Assembly: GCA_947630775.1 (NCBI GenBank) | Contig: CANRIY010000012.1 | Coordinates: forward strand, 1-21,165 | Direction: 5' to 3' | Source: an uncultured Clostridia bacterium | Lineage (GTDB): Bacteria; Bacillota; Clostridia; Christensenellales; Borkfalkiaceae | DNA: 21,165 bases | In this document: positions 1 to 6,669 of the stretch, piece after piece | Position numbering within the stretch: the stretch's first letter is position 1 | How the letters are laid out: every line of letters starts with the position of its first letter | The notes under the pieces: model-generated | The model's input: only the letters and a program-made list of their open reading frames with translations | The model's database searches: none | What the model was told of the DNA's origin: nothing | Program-made: the position numbers and the translations under genes

Positions 1-214
1 AGGAATTTTTCGGCAATAAGACGAGCTCCGAAGAGACATCTTCCCAACGGGAAACGCCCGTCCCCGCGGAGCCGCAAAGGACTGCGCCGCCCCTTTGGAG
101 CGCCGCGACGTGTTCACGGTTGCGGGTGACAAGATCGCAGGGATATCCGCCGCGCGTCAAAAAGGCGCCGAGGCTTGTCCCCATCGCGCCCGCACCGTAA
201 ACGAGGATCCTCAC
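1..214 (-). CDS. panE: Ketopantoate reductase family protein (2-dehydropantoate 2-reductase), N-terminal part, truncated by the window edge
   Basis: Reading the minus strand from a GTG at 214 gives an open frame of about 71 codons that continues off the left edge. It starts MRILVYGAGAMGTSLGAFL, a Rossmann NAD(P)-binding turn of the GxGxMG type typical of ketopantoate reductase (NADPH reduction of 2-dehydropantoate to pantoate, vitamin B5/CoA route). Further on, the segment LVLLPKNS fits the strand-plus-KN position that follows in this family (lysine at about residue 69). The GTG overlaps the TGA of the upstream kinase gene as GTGA (4 bases), so the two are probably translationally coupled. 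Only the cofactor-binding end is visible, so a related 6-phosphogluconate-dehydrogenase-like reductase cannot be excluded. Confidence 0.75.
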   Translation of the reverse strand, partial: MRILVYGAGAMGTSLGAFLTRGGYPCDLVTRNREHVAALQRGGAVLCGSAGTGVSRWEDVSSELVLLPKNS

Positions 215-717
215 AGATGAAATCCCGCGGCTGCGGCAAGCGTCTCGACCGTCTCATCGATGGTGAGCCCGCTGCAATCGACGACGATATCCGCGTATTT
301 TTCATAGAGCGGAACGCGCTCCTTGTGGAGCTCTCTGAGATTCGTGATCCCCTTGCGCATCACGACGCCGCGGCGTAAAAAGCTCGAAATGCGCTTTTCC
401 GTTTCGTTCGCACTGATCTCGAGATAGATGACCCTGCCGAGAGATTTGAGATGCTCCATCGCCTGTTCGCAATAACAGACACTGCCGCCCGTCGCGACGA
501 CGCAGCGGGAGACAAAGAGTCCCGAACAAACGCGGTTTTCGATGGCAAGGAAGCCCTCAGGCCCCTTTTCTTCGATGAGTGTCGGGAGGAGCTCCTGCTC
601 CTCGCCCTGAATGATGAGGTCGGTATCGACGAAGCCGTACCCGATCTTCTTCGCAAGCAATACCCCTGCGGTACTCTTGCCCGCGGAAGGCATGCCGATC
701 AAAATAAGATTATCCAT
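211..717 (-). CDS. aroK: Shikimate kinase family protein (divergent P-loop small-molecule kinase)
   Basis: 168 residues from ATG 717, the usual size for shikimate kinase (ATP-dependent 3-phosphorylation of shikimate, aromatic amino acid pathway). Visible: P-loop GMPSAGKST at residues 8-16, the substrate-side aspartate in VDTD (D31/D33), a GG motif at 77-78 and the C-terminal ERVPLYEKYAD block (R134). Two normally conserved features differ: the Arg of the EGFRxxE shikimate-carboxylate motif is Leu (EGFLAIE, L57), and the GGG motif reads GGS. The substrate may therefore not be shikimate. An upstream in-frame ATG at 795 is rejected because it would add 26 unrelated residues and run through the promoter. 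The start sits 6 bases after a perfect -10, with no Shine-Dalgarno. It is co-transcribed with panE. Confidence 0.8.
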   Translation of the reverse strand: MDNLILIGMPSAGKSTAGVLLAKKIGYGFVDTDLIIQGEEQELLPTLIEEKGPEGFLAIENRVCSGLFVSRCVVATGGSVCYCEQAMEHLKSLGRVIYLEISANETEKRISSFLRRGVVMRKGITNLRELHKERVPLYEKYADIVVDCSGLTIDETVETLAAAAGFHL

Positions 718-723
718 ACCAAA

Positions 724-752
724 ATTATAATATAGGAAAATGAATTTGTCAA
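724..752 (-). promoter_or_regulatory. Consensus sigma-A promoter of the shikimate-kinase-like gene, leaderless type
   Basis: TTGACA (752-747), a 17-base spacer and TATAAT (729-724) match the consensus perfectly. Only TTTGGT separates the -10 from the ATG at 717, so the expected transcription start falls on or next to the A of the start codon. No ribosome binding site is present. Confidence 0.85.
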
Positions 753-875
753 TTCTCCGTCGGGACATTCCGAAATTTCTTTTTGCGCAGACCAAAAATC
801 GGGAGCGAACGATGTTGTAATAATGAAAAAAATCGGAGCAAACAAAAAAATTTACAAATCATGGCGTAAAAAAAG

Positions 876-904
876 TTGTGTTTTGTCGGAGGTTATGGTA
901 TACT
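876..904 (+). promoter_or_regulatory. Sigma-A promoter of secG
   Basis: TTGTGT (876-881), 17-base spacer, TATACT (899-904). The transcription start is expected near 911, giving a leader of about 34 bases that contains AAGGA before the secG ATG. Confidence 0.6.
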
Positions 905-944
905 TTTAGCTGTATCTTGTAAAAAACATAAAGGACAAACGAAT

Positions 945-1268
945 ATGGATGTTGTTTCTTTGATTTCAAGTCTGCTCGCCCCCGCCAGCTCTTTCGCGGC
1001 GTACGACACATACCGCATCGTCAGTTTTGTGTTCATCGCCCTGATGTTTGTCGCCGCGCTCGCCGCGATCATCCTCGTCATGCTCCAACCCGGCAACTCC
1101 AACGGGATCGATGCGCTCGGCGGTTCCAGCGAAACTTTCTACGGCAAGAACAAGGGCAGATCGACGGAAGCCAAGCTCAAAATGTGGACGTATATCTGTC
1201 TCGGCGTGCTTGCGGTCCTCGCGATCGTGTTCTTCATTCTTCAGATCACAAGCATTTGGACTGCGTAA
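945..1268 (+). CDS. secG: Preprotein translocase subunit SecG
   Basis: 107 residues from ATG 945, preceded by AAAGGAC 9-10 bases upstream. SecG is the small auxiliary membrane subunit of the SecYEG channel, increasing translocation efficiency with SecA. Two hydrophobic segments (about residues 22-47 and 82-102) flank a polar cytoplasmic loop. The family signature follows TM1: VMLQPGNSNGIDALGGSS, then a basic GKNKGRSTEAKLK stretch before TM2. It has its own promoter and is followed by a GC-rich hairpin, then rnr, the arrangement seen in many Firmicutes. A start further upstream at 876 is rejected because it lies on the promoter -35. Confidence 0.93.
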   Translation: MDVVSLISSLLAPASSFAAYDTYRIVSFVFIALMFVAALAAIILVMLQPGNSNGIDALGGSSETFYGKNKGRSTEAKLKMWTYICLGVLAVLAIVFFILQITSIWTA

Positions 1269-1281
1269 AGAAGAGAGTTTC

Positions 1282-1310
1282 AGGGCGGCTTGGCCGCCCT
1301 ATTTCTTTGT
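1282..1310 (+). terminator. Hairpin between secG and rnr (terminator or attenuator)
   Basis: AGGGCGGC (1282-1289), loop TTG, GCCGCCCT (1293-1300): a perfect 8-bp GC-rich stem followed by ATTTCTTTGT. The U-tract is interrupted, so partial termination with readthrough into rnr is likely, since no separate rnr promoter is apparent. Confidence 0.6.
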
Positions 1311-1325
1311 CAAAAAGGAGATGGT

Positions 1326-3401
1326 TTGAACGTTAAAAAACTTTTGCTCGAAAAAATCAAGGACGGATCCTTCGCCCTTCTCAATGCCGAGCAGATCGCA
1401 CAAAAATTAAAACTCGGAAGGCGTGAAACGTTTGCGATCCGCGAAATGCTCTTTTCCCTCGTGCGGGAAGGAGAACTTCTCGCGGACGGAAGAGACCGCT
1501 TCGGGACGGCGGAACAATTCGGCGCAAAGCGCGGAAAGATCGTCGGGAACGAACGCGGCTTCGGATTTTTTATTCCCGACGACGGTTCGGGAGACCTTTT
1601 CCTCCCCCGCCACGCCATGAAAAACGCCCTTCACGGGGATGACGTCCTCTGCCGCAATACGGGCAGGGGCGACGAGGGCGAAGTGCTCGCCGTCCTCGCA
1701 CGGGGATACGATGAGATCGTCGGCGAATTCTCCCGCGCAAGGCGGGGCGGGTTCGTCTGCCCTGACGAAAGGCGGTTCGGTGAGGATGTCTTTATCCCCC
1801 AAAACAAACTCGGCGGCGCGGGAAACGGCGCGAAAGTCGTTGCAAAGATCACTTCCTATGACGGACGGATGCCGGTCGGCGAGATCGTCGAGATCATCGG
1901 CAGAAGCGGCGACTTTTTCACGGAAGAACTCGCCCTGATCCGCGCACACAACTTAAAAGAGGATTTTTCGGAAGAAGTCCTCGCCGAGGGCGAAAAACAG
2001 CGCATGCGGGATCCCCTCGGCGGACTCGGCGGGCGGCTCGACCTCAGAGAAAAGCTCATCATCACGGTGGACGGAGAGGACACGCGGGACATCGACGACG
2101 CAATCTCCGTCGAAAAACGGGGCGGGAACTTCGAACTCGGCGTTCACATCGCCGACGTCTCTCACTATGTACAGCAAGGCAGCGCGCTCGACCGTGAGGC
2201 CTTCACGCGCGGGACAAGCGTGTATTTCCCCGACCGCGTCCTTCCGATGCTTCCCCCTTCCCTTTCCAACGACATCTGTTCTCTGAATGAAGGCGTGCCG
2301 AGGCTCACCCTCTCCTGTATCATGACCGTCGACCGCCGCGGCAACGTCGTCGGGAAAAAGATCGTCCCGTCCGTCGTGTGCTCCCGCCACAGAATGACGT
2401 ATACCGACGTTACGGCGATCGCTGAGGGCGACCCCGCTGCAAGAACGCGGTATCCCGACCTCATTGGATTTGTCGAAACGGCTACGGAGCTCACACGGAT
2501 CCTGATGGCAGCAAGAAAGCGGCGCGGCGGCGTCGATATGGACGTCGGCGAGGCAAAAATCCTCTATGAAAACGGGAAAATTTCCATACCCGAGCATGAA
2601 AGGACGATCTCACACGATATGATCGAACAGTTTATGGTGCTTGCAAACGAGAGCGTCGCGAGCATCATGGCCGAAAAAAGGATCCCCTTTGTGTACCGCG
2701 TCCACGAGAGACCCTCTGCGGAAAAGGCGTCCGCCTTCCGTGAATTTTTGAAGGAAGCGGGCGCCTCGCCGAAATTTGATCCGTCCGACGTCTCCCCGCG
2801 CGACTATCAAACAGTGCTCAGCGATCTAAATGATTCTCCGCTGTACGCCGTCGTCAACCGCGTCATGCTGCGCTCCATGATGAAAGCGGTCTATTCTCCC
2901 GATAACATCGGGCACTTCGGGCTCGCTTCCGAATGTTACTGCCATTTCACGTCCCCCATCCGCCGCTATCCCGATCTGTGCATCCACCGCATTATCAAGG
3001 ATGCCCTCAAGGAGGAAAGCGCCGCGCGGGAGAAGTATCAGCGGGCCGTGGAAAGCGTCTCGGTACGCTCCTCCGCATGCGAACGCAACGCCGCGGAAGC
3101 CGAACGGGACGTCGACGCGCTCTATATCACCGCCTATATGCAGGAAAGGATCGGCGAAGAATACGAGGCGACCGTCTCGGGCGTCACCTCGTTCGGGATC
3201 TTTGCGGAGCTTTCCAACACGGTCGAAGGACTCATTCCCGTCGAAACGCTGCCCGACGACAGCTACGAATATATTGAAGAGCACTTTCTCCTCCGCGGGA
3301 CGAAATACTCCTTCCGCCTCGGACAAAAGTTGAAGGTCAAGGTCGTCGGCGTCGATTGGGGGGCGCGGCGGACGCAGTTTTCGCTTGAAAAAATTCTTTG
3401 A
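1326..3401 (+). CDS. rnr: Ribonuclease R (3'-5' exoribonuclease, RNB family)
   Basis: 691 residues from a TTG at 1326, placed 5 bases after AAAAAGGAG; the in-frame ATG at 1290 lies inside the preceding hairpin and has no ribosome site. RNase R degrades structured RNA processively 3' to 5' and works with SmpB/tmRNA on non-stop messages. Domains in order: N-terminal winged helix (about 1-60), cold-shock domains starting RGKIVGNERGFGFFIPDD, the catalytic RNB domain with GEDTRDIDDA (metal-binding D252, D255, D257, D258), and a C-terminal S1 RNA-binding domain (about 610-690) with VSGVTSFGIFAEL. The stop TGA overlaps the -35 box of the smpB promoter. Length is normal for Firmicute RNase R. Confidence 0.96.
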   Translation: MNVKKLLLEKIKDGSFALLNAEQIAQKLKLGRRETFAIREMLFSLVREGELLADGRDRFGTAEQFGAKRGKIVGNERGFGFFIPDDGSGDLFLPRHAMKNALHGDDVLCRNTGRGDEGEVLAVLARGYDEIVGEFSRARRGGFVCPDERRFGEDVFIPQNKLGGAGNGAKVVAKITSYDGRMPVGEIVEIIGRSGDFFTEELALIRAHNLKEDFSEEVLAEGEKQRMRDPLGGLGGRLDLREKLIITVDGEDTRDIDDAISVEKRGGNFELGVHIADVSHYVQQGSALDREAFTRGTSVYFPDRVLPMLPPSLSNDICSLNEGVPRLTLSCIMTVDRRGNVVGKKIVPSVVCSRHRMTYTDVTAIAEGDPAARTRYPDLIGFVETATELTRILMAARKRRGGVDMDVGEAKILYENGKISIPEHERTISHDMIEQFMVLANESVASIMAEKRIPFVYRVHERPSAEKASAFREFLKEAGASPKFDPSDVSPRDYQTVLSDLNDSPLYAVVNRVMLRSMMKAVYSPDNIGHFGLASECYCHFTSPIRRYPDLCIHRIIKDALKEESAAREKYQRAVESVSVRSSACERNAAEAERDVDALYITAYMQERIGEEYEATVSGVTSFGIFAELSNTVEGLIPVETLPDDSYEYIEEHFLLRGTKYSFRLGQKLKVKVVGVDWGARRTQFSLEKIL

Positions 3402-3426
3402 CAATCAACTCTTTTCATGATAAAAT
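3398..3426 (+). promoter_or_regulatory. Sigma-A promoter of smpB, leaderless type, overlapping the rnr stop codon
   Basis: TTGACA (3398-3403) uses the rnr TGA; a 17-base spacer leads to TAAAAT (3421-3426). Transcription should begin about 7 bases later, at 3433, which is the A of the second of two in-frame ATGs. Confidence 0.8.
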
Positions 3427-3432
3427 ATGGGT

Positions 3433-3876
3433 ATGAAGATCATTGCGGTAAATAAATCCGCTTCCTTTGAGTATTTCATCGGAGATAAATACGAGGCGGG
3501 GATCGTCCTCGAGGGCGCGGAAGTAAAATCTCTCCGCGCAGGGAAAGCGTCCCTCGGAGAAAGTTTTTGCGAAGTCCGCGGCGGCGAGATCCTCCTCAAA
3601 AATATGCACATCGCCCTCTATGATAAGAGCGGCGCTTTTTCCACGCGCGATTCGAGAAAGGACAGAAAGCTCCTTCTGCACCGCATGGAGATCGCAAAAA
3701 TCACAGGAAAAGTCAACGAAAAAGGATTTACGCTTGTTCCGCTCAAGATCTATTTCAAGGACGCGCTCGTCAAAGTGGAGATCGCCCTCTGCAAGGGCAA
3801 ACACACCTATGATAAAAAGCAAACCCTCAAAGAACGCGACCTGAAACGCGCCATGGACCGCGAAGCAAAAGGATAA
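3433..3876 (+). CDS. smpB: SsrA-binding protein SmpB
   Basis: 147 residues from ATG 3433; an ATG two codons upstream (3427) abuts the -10 box and would not be on the transcript. SmpB binds tmRNA and brings it to stalled ribosomes for trans-translation. The family pattern is complete: KIIAVNKSASFEYFIGDKYEAGIVLEGAEVKSLRAGK at the N-terminus (beta-barrel), NMHIALYDK in the middle, and the basic C-terminal tail KGKHTYDKKQTLKERDLKR that enters the mRNA channel. There is no Shine-Dalgarno. It follows rnr directly, a functional pairing in non-stop mRNA decay. The tmRNA gene ssrA, often next to smpB, is not seen in the following intergenic region. Confidence 0.96.
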   Translation: MKIIAVNKSASFEYFIGDKYEAGIVLEGAEVKSLRAGKASLGESFCEVRGGEILLKNMHIALYDKSGAFSTRDSRKDRKLLLHRMEIAKITGKVNEKGFTLVPLKIYFKDALVKVEIALCKGKHTYDKKQTLKERDLKRAMDREAKG

Positions 3877-3879
3877 AAT

Positions 3880-3912
3880 CTCCCCGCCGATGTTTCGGCG
3901 GGGAGTTCGCTT
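3880..3912 (+). terminator. Terminator-like hairpin after smpB
   Basis: CTCCCCGCCGA (3880-3890), loop TGTT, TCGGCGGGGAG (3895-3905): a perfect 11-bp stem starting 4 bases after the smpB stop. The following tract TTCGCTTT is only moderately U-rich. Confidence 0.75.
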
Positions 3913-3919
3913 TATGGTC

Positions 3920-3984
3920 ACAAAATAAACGAAAACCCCACATATCGGTCACAACAGATGTTTCGACACAATATACAGGGTTTT
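3920..3984 (-). terminator. Probable terminator of tRNA-Val
   Basis: On the minus strand, AAAACCCTGTATATTG (3984-3969) can pair with CGATATGTGGGGTTTT (3947-3932), including several G-U pairs. It is followed by CGTTTATTTTG. It begins just after the encoded CCA end of the tRNA. Confidence 0.55.
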
Positions 3985-3986
3985 AG

Positions 3987-4063
<77 letters not shown>

Positions 4064-4078
4064 GTGCATAACAATACT

Positions 4079-4107
4079 ATTCTACACGAATCCAAAGAGC
4101 TTGTCAA
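4079..4107 (-). promoter_or_regulatory. Promoter of tRNA-Val
   Basis: TTGACA (4107-4102), 17-base spacer, TAGAAT (4084-4079). The predicted start near 4072 is about 9 bases before the mature 5' end. Confidence 0.85.
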
Positions 4108-4157
4108 GCATTCTTTCGGCCGTTTTCGATTTTTTTCGGAAAAAATGCAAAAAATTA

Positions 4158-4706
4158 TTATTTTCCCGATTTTAAGCGGAATACACGGCGAAGCGCGGCT
4201 GTTTCTTCTTCGGAAAGCTCCCCTTTTTCGACAGGATAAACGAGCGAACCCGTCAAGTAAAGGAGAAAGCGCCGTTTTGTCTCTTTGATTTTTTTGAACT
4301 CGGAATAGCGGAGCAGCTTTTCCGTTCCGCCATCCTCATTCTCCGTGCGGACAAGCATCCCGTCCTCAAAAAACACGCAGGAATAAGTTTTTTGGTTCCG
4401 TGAGGCACACACGATGTTTCCGATCAAAACGCCGAATACCGCAAGTCCCGCAAGCGCGAGAAGCGATCCCATGCCGAGGAGCGTTAAAAGGAGCGCGAGA
4501 TTCATATTGATGAGCGCATCGCGGCTCCGGGCAGAGAGAATAAAATAAGATATGAGAAGCGCGATCCCAATGAGAGCGACGGCGCCGCTGTATATGAGGA
4601 GCACACGGGAAAACTCCCATTGCGACCGCCCGTTGACGGAAAAAGACGCCCGTGCGAGCGGTTTTTCTTCTGTTTCGTTCGGTTTTTCGTCGATTATGTC
4701 TGGCAT
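4158..4706 (-). CDS. Hypothetical membrane protein with YcxB-like C-terminal domain
   Basis: 182 residues from ATG 4706, last gene of the mrnC-to-gpsA run, 29 bases after the gpsA stop. A polar N-terminus (1-35) precedes TM1 (about 36-57) and TM2 (about 67-100). The cytoplasmic C-terminal part (about 110-182) reads CVFFEDGMLVRTENEDG, LRYSEFKKIKETKRRFLLYL and GSLVYPVEKGELSEEE, the strand pattern of the YcxB/PH-like domain of unknown role. The start is inferred: AAGGA lies 13 bases upstream, further than usual, because a palindromic repeat (4694-4719) sits between it and the ATG. No convincing terminator follows before the tRNA promoter. Function unknown. Confidence 0.75.
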   Translation of the reverse strand: MPDIIDEKPNETEEKPLARASFSVNGRSQWEFSRVLLIYSGAVALIGIALLISYFILSARSRDALINMNLALLLTLLGMGSLLALAGLAVFGVLIGNIVCASRNQKTYSCVFFEDGMLVRTENEDGGTEKLLRYSEFKKIKETKRRFLLYLTGSLVYPVEKGELSEEETAALRRVFRLKSGK

Positions 4707-4719
4707 AGTACTATGTAAA
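4694..4719 (+). repeat. 26-bp palindromic repeat, copy 1 (over the start of the YcxB-like gene)
   Basis: The core is CATAGTACTATG within the palindrome context CATAGTACTATGT, preceded by TTATGTCTGG. It matches copy 3 (15824-15849) at 24 of 26 positions in the same orientation. The start codon of the YcxB-like gene (4706-4704, minus) lies in the palindrome. Confidence 0.85.
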
Positions 4720-4735
4720 TCCTTAAAAATGCCGA

Positions 4736-5710
4736 TTACTCGTACATTTCCGCCTTGGTACTGCGGGAGAAGAGCTTTTCGATCTCCGCACGGCAACGCT
4801 TCGTGTCGTCCCCGCTTCCGAAACAGACGCGGTATACCGCTTCGGTAATGGGAAGCTCGACGTTGTATTTCTGCCCGAGAAGGCGCATTGCTTCGCTGGT
4901 CGCGACGCCCTCGGCAAGTTTTTCGAACCGCTGCCCCTTTGCAAGCATCTCCCCGTACATTCTGTTGTGGGAATAGGGAGAAAAGAGGGTCGTTTCATAG
5001 TCCCCGAGATGGGCGAGACCGTAGGCGGAGAGTTCATTCCCCCCCATCGCCTTGATCAGACGGGCAACTTCCCGCGCGCCGCGGGACATGAGCGGGCCCT
5101 TGAGCGGCACGCAGATCACATCGAGAATGCCCGCCGCGATCCCCATGACGTTCTTTGCCGCGGCGCCGATCTCCGTACCGATAAGGTCGTTTCCGTAGTA
5201 GAAACGGATGAGATCGCTCTTAAAGCTATGGACAAGCTCGCGCTTCAGCGACTCGTTTGCAGAGTCGATGACCATGCAATTCGGAACACCTTGCACGAAG
5301 CTCTGAATGTGCCCGGGGCCCACCCAAACGGCGATCTTGTCTTGGGCGACGCCGCTCTCCGTCATGATTTCGGAAAGCCGTTTTCCCGTGCCCGATTCGA
5401 TCCCCTTCATGCACAGCACGAAAATTTTTTGGGAGACGTCGAACTGCATGACTTGCTGCATGAAGCCGCGCAATCCCTGCGAGGAAATGGAGATCACGAT
5501 AATTTCCGCCCGCTCGACCGCCTCCCTCAAATCGCAGGTGAGCGTGATCTTTTCATCGAGGGCGACATAGTCGTTCCGCCCCGTTTTTTTCAATATCTGA
5601 TAGGAATCGGAAGTTTCGGGTCCCCAACTGGAAACCTCGTTCCCGCGGCGGGAGAGATACCAAGCGATAAAGGATCCCCATCTTCCGCAACCCAGCACGG
5701 ATATTTTCAT
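4736..5710 (-). CDS. gpsA: NAD(P)H-dependent glycerol-3-phosphate dehydrogenase
   Basis: 324 residues. GpsA reduces dihydroxyacetone phosphate to sn-glycerol 3-phosphate, the backbone of membrane phospholipids. The Rossmann motif GCGRWG is at 7-12, the CMKGIES block (normally SKGIE) has its lysine at 102, and the active-site region GTEIGAAAKNVMGIAAGILD carries the catalytic lysine at 186. The C-terminal half retains GLAHLGDYETTLFSPYSHNR, a variant of the usual GLAGLGDLxxTCxSxxSRN. AAGGAGATATAAT precedes the ATG. The ATG is one base after the recR stop, so the gene is tightly coupled to recR. Confidence 0.94.
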   Translation of the reverse strand: MKISVLGCGRWGSFIAWYLSRRGNEVSSWGPETSDSYQILKKTGRNDYVALDEKITLTCDLREAVERAEIIVISISSQGLRGFMQQVMQFDVSQKIFVLCMKGIESGTGKRLSEIMTESGVAQDKIAVWVGPGHIQSFVQGVPNCMVIDSANESLKRELVHSFKSDLIRFYYGNDLIGTEIGAAAKNVMGIAAGILDVICVPLKGPLMSRGAREVARLIKAMGGNELSAYGLAHLGDYETTLFSPYSHNRMYGEMLAKGQRFEKLAEGVATSEAMRLLGQKYNVELPITEAVYRVCFGSGDDTKRCRAEIEKLFSRSTKAEMYE

Positions 5711-5711
5711 A

Positions 5712-6305
5712 TTATATCTCCTTCCGCTCGATGAGAGCGCGGGCGAGCGTAACGTCGTCCGTGTATTCGAGTTCGCCGCCGATCGCGATGCCCCGTGCGA
5801 GGCGGGTCACTTTTACGCCGAGCGGCTTCAGGATCTTTGCGATGTAGAGCGCGGTCGCTTCACCCTCAACGTCGGGATTGGTCGCCATGATGACTTCCCG
5901 CACCTCTCCCTGCCGCACCCTGTCGAGAAGTTCGCGGATCCTGATGTCGTTGGGGGTCACGCCGTTCATGGGGTCGATGACGCCGTGCAAAACATGGTAA
6001 ACGCCCTTGTATTCGTGCAGTTTTTCGAGGGCGACGACGTCCTTTGGTTCCTTCACGACGCAGATCGTGCTGTCGTCACGCTGTTTGCAGATCTCGCAGA
6101 CGTCCTCTTCGGTGAAATTTCCGCAGATCTTGCAAAATTTTACCTTTTTCTTGACGTTGACGATCGCCTCGGCAAACTCCCGCGCTTCGCCTTCCGACAT
6201 ATTGATGACGCGGTATGCATACCGCTGCGCCGTCTTTTTCCCGACGCCCGGAAGCTTGGAAAACTCGTTCATGAGCCTTCCGATCGGCTCGATAAATACT
6301 TCCAC
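5712..6305 (-). CDS. recR: Recombination mediator protein RecR
   Basis: 197 residues, standard length. RecR acts with RecF/RecO to load RecA at gaps. In order: helix-hairpin-helix (SKLPGVGKKTAQRYA, about 16-30), a four-cysteine zinc finger (C58, C61, C70, C73), and a Toprim domain from about 79 with VVKEPKDVVALE, then HVLHGVIDPMNGVTPNDI and TNPDVEGEATALYIA. The start is GTG at 6305, immediately after the ybaB TAA with no gap. Its ribosome site (GGAGGAGGG) lies inside the glycine codons at the end of ybaB, which implies coupled translation. Confidence 0.96.
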   Translation of the reverse strand: MEVFIEPIGRLMNEFSKLPGVGKKTAQRYAYRVINMSEGEAREFAEAIVNVKKKVKFCKICGNFTEEDVCEICKQRDDSTICVVKEPKDVVALEKLHEYKGVYHVLHGVIDPMNGVTPNDIRIRELLDRVRQGEVREVIMATNPDVEGEATALYIAKILKPLGVKVTRLARGIAIGGELEYTDDVTLARALIERKEI

Positions 6306-6653
6306 TTACAGGAGCCCTCCTCCGAGTCCGCCCATGGCGCCGAATTTAGACATTTTTTCCTGATAGACCGCGTCCGCCTTCTTGTATCCGTCGAGGATCG
6401 CGGCAAGAATGAGATCTTCGAGCATTTCGCAGTCCTCGGGGTCGACGACCTCTTTATCGATCTCGATGCCGTCAATGATCTTTTTGGCGTTCATATAGAC
6501 GACGACCGCCTCGCCGCCCGCGGTGCCCACGATCTCCCATTCGTCGAGGAGTTTTTCGGTCTCTTGCATCTCCTCCTGCATCTTCTGCGCCTGCTTCATG
6601 AGATTCTGCATGTTTCCCATGCCGCCGCCCATGCCGCCTCTGCCGTATGCCAT
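6306..6653 (-). CDS. ybaB: YbaB/EbfC family nucleoid-associated protein
   Basis: 115 residues. YbaB/EbfC proteins are small DNA-binding dimers that are very often encoded between dnaX and recR, as here. The conserved core runs from QNLMKQAQKMQEEMQETEKLL through the beta strands EIVGTAGGEAVVVYMNAKKIIDGIEI to the helical DLILAAILDGYKKAD. The N-terminus (MAYGRGGMGGGMGNM) and C-terminus (MGGLGGGLL) are glycine/methionine-rich tails. GGGAGG lies 9 bases before the ATG, and the gene is 16 bases after dnaX. Confidence 0.92.
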   Translation of the reverse strand: MAYGRGGMGGGMGNMQNLMKQAQKMQEEMQETEKLLDEWEIVGTAGGEAVVVYMNAKKIIDGIEIDKEVVDPEDCEMLEDLILAAILDGYKKADAVYQEKMSKFGAMGGLGGGLL

Positions 6654-6669
6654 CTCAGTTTCCTCCCAT

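Noticed and set aside
3906..3986. tmRNA (ssrA) after smpB
   Set aside because: The gap is too short and lacks a tRNA-like end of its own; it is explained by the smpB hairpin and the tRNA-Val terminator.
4085..4157. Intrinsic terminator after the YcxB-like gene
   Set aside because: A possible stem (GCATTTTTTC with GAAAGAATGC) has a long loop and no U-tract, and it runs into the tRNA promoter; readthrough seems as likely.
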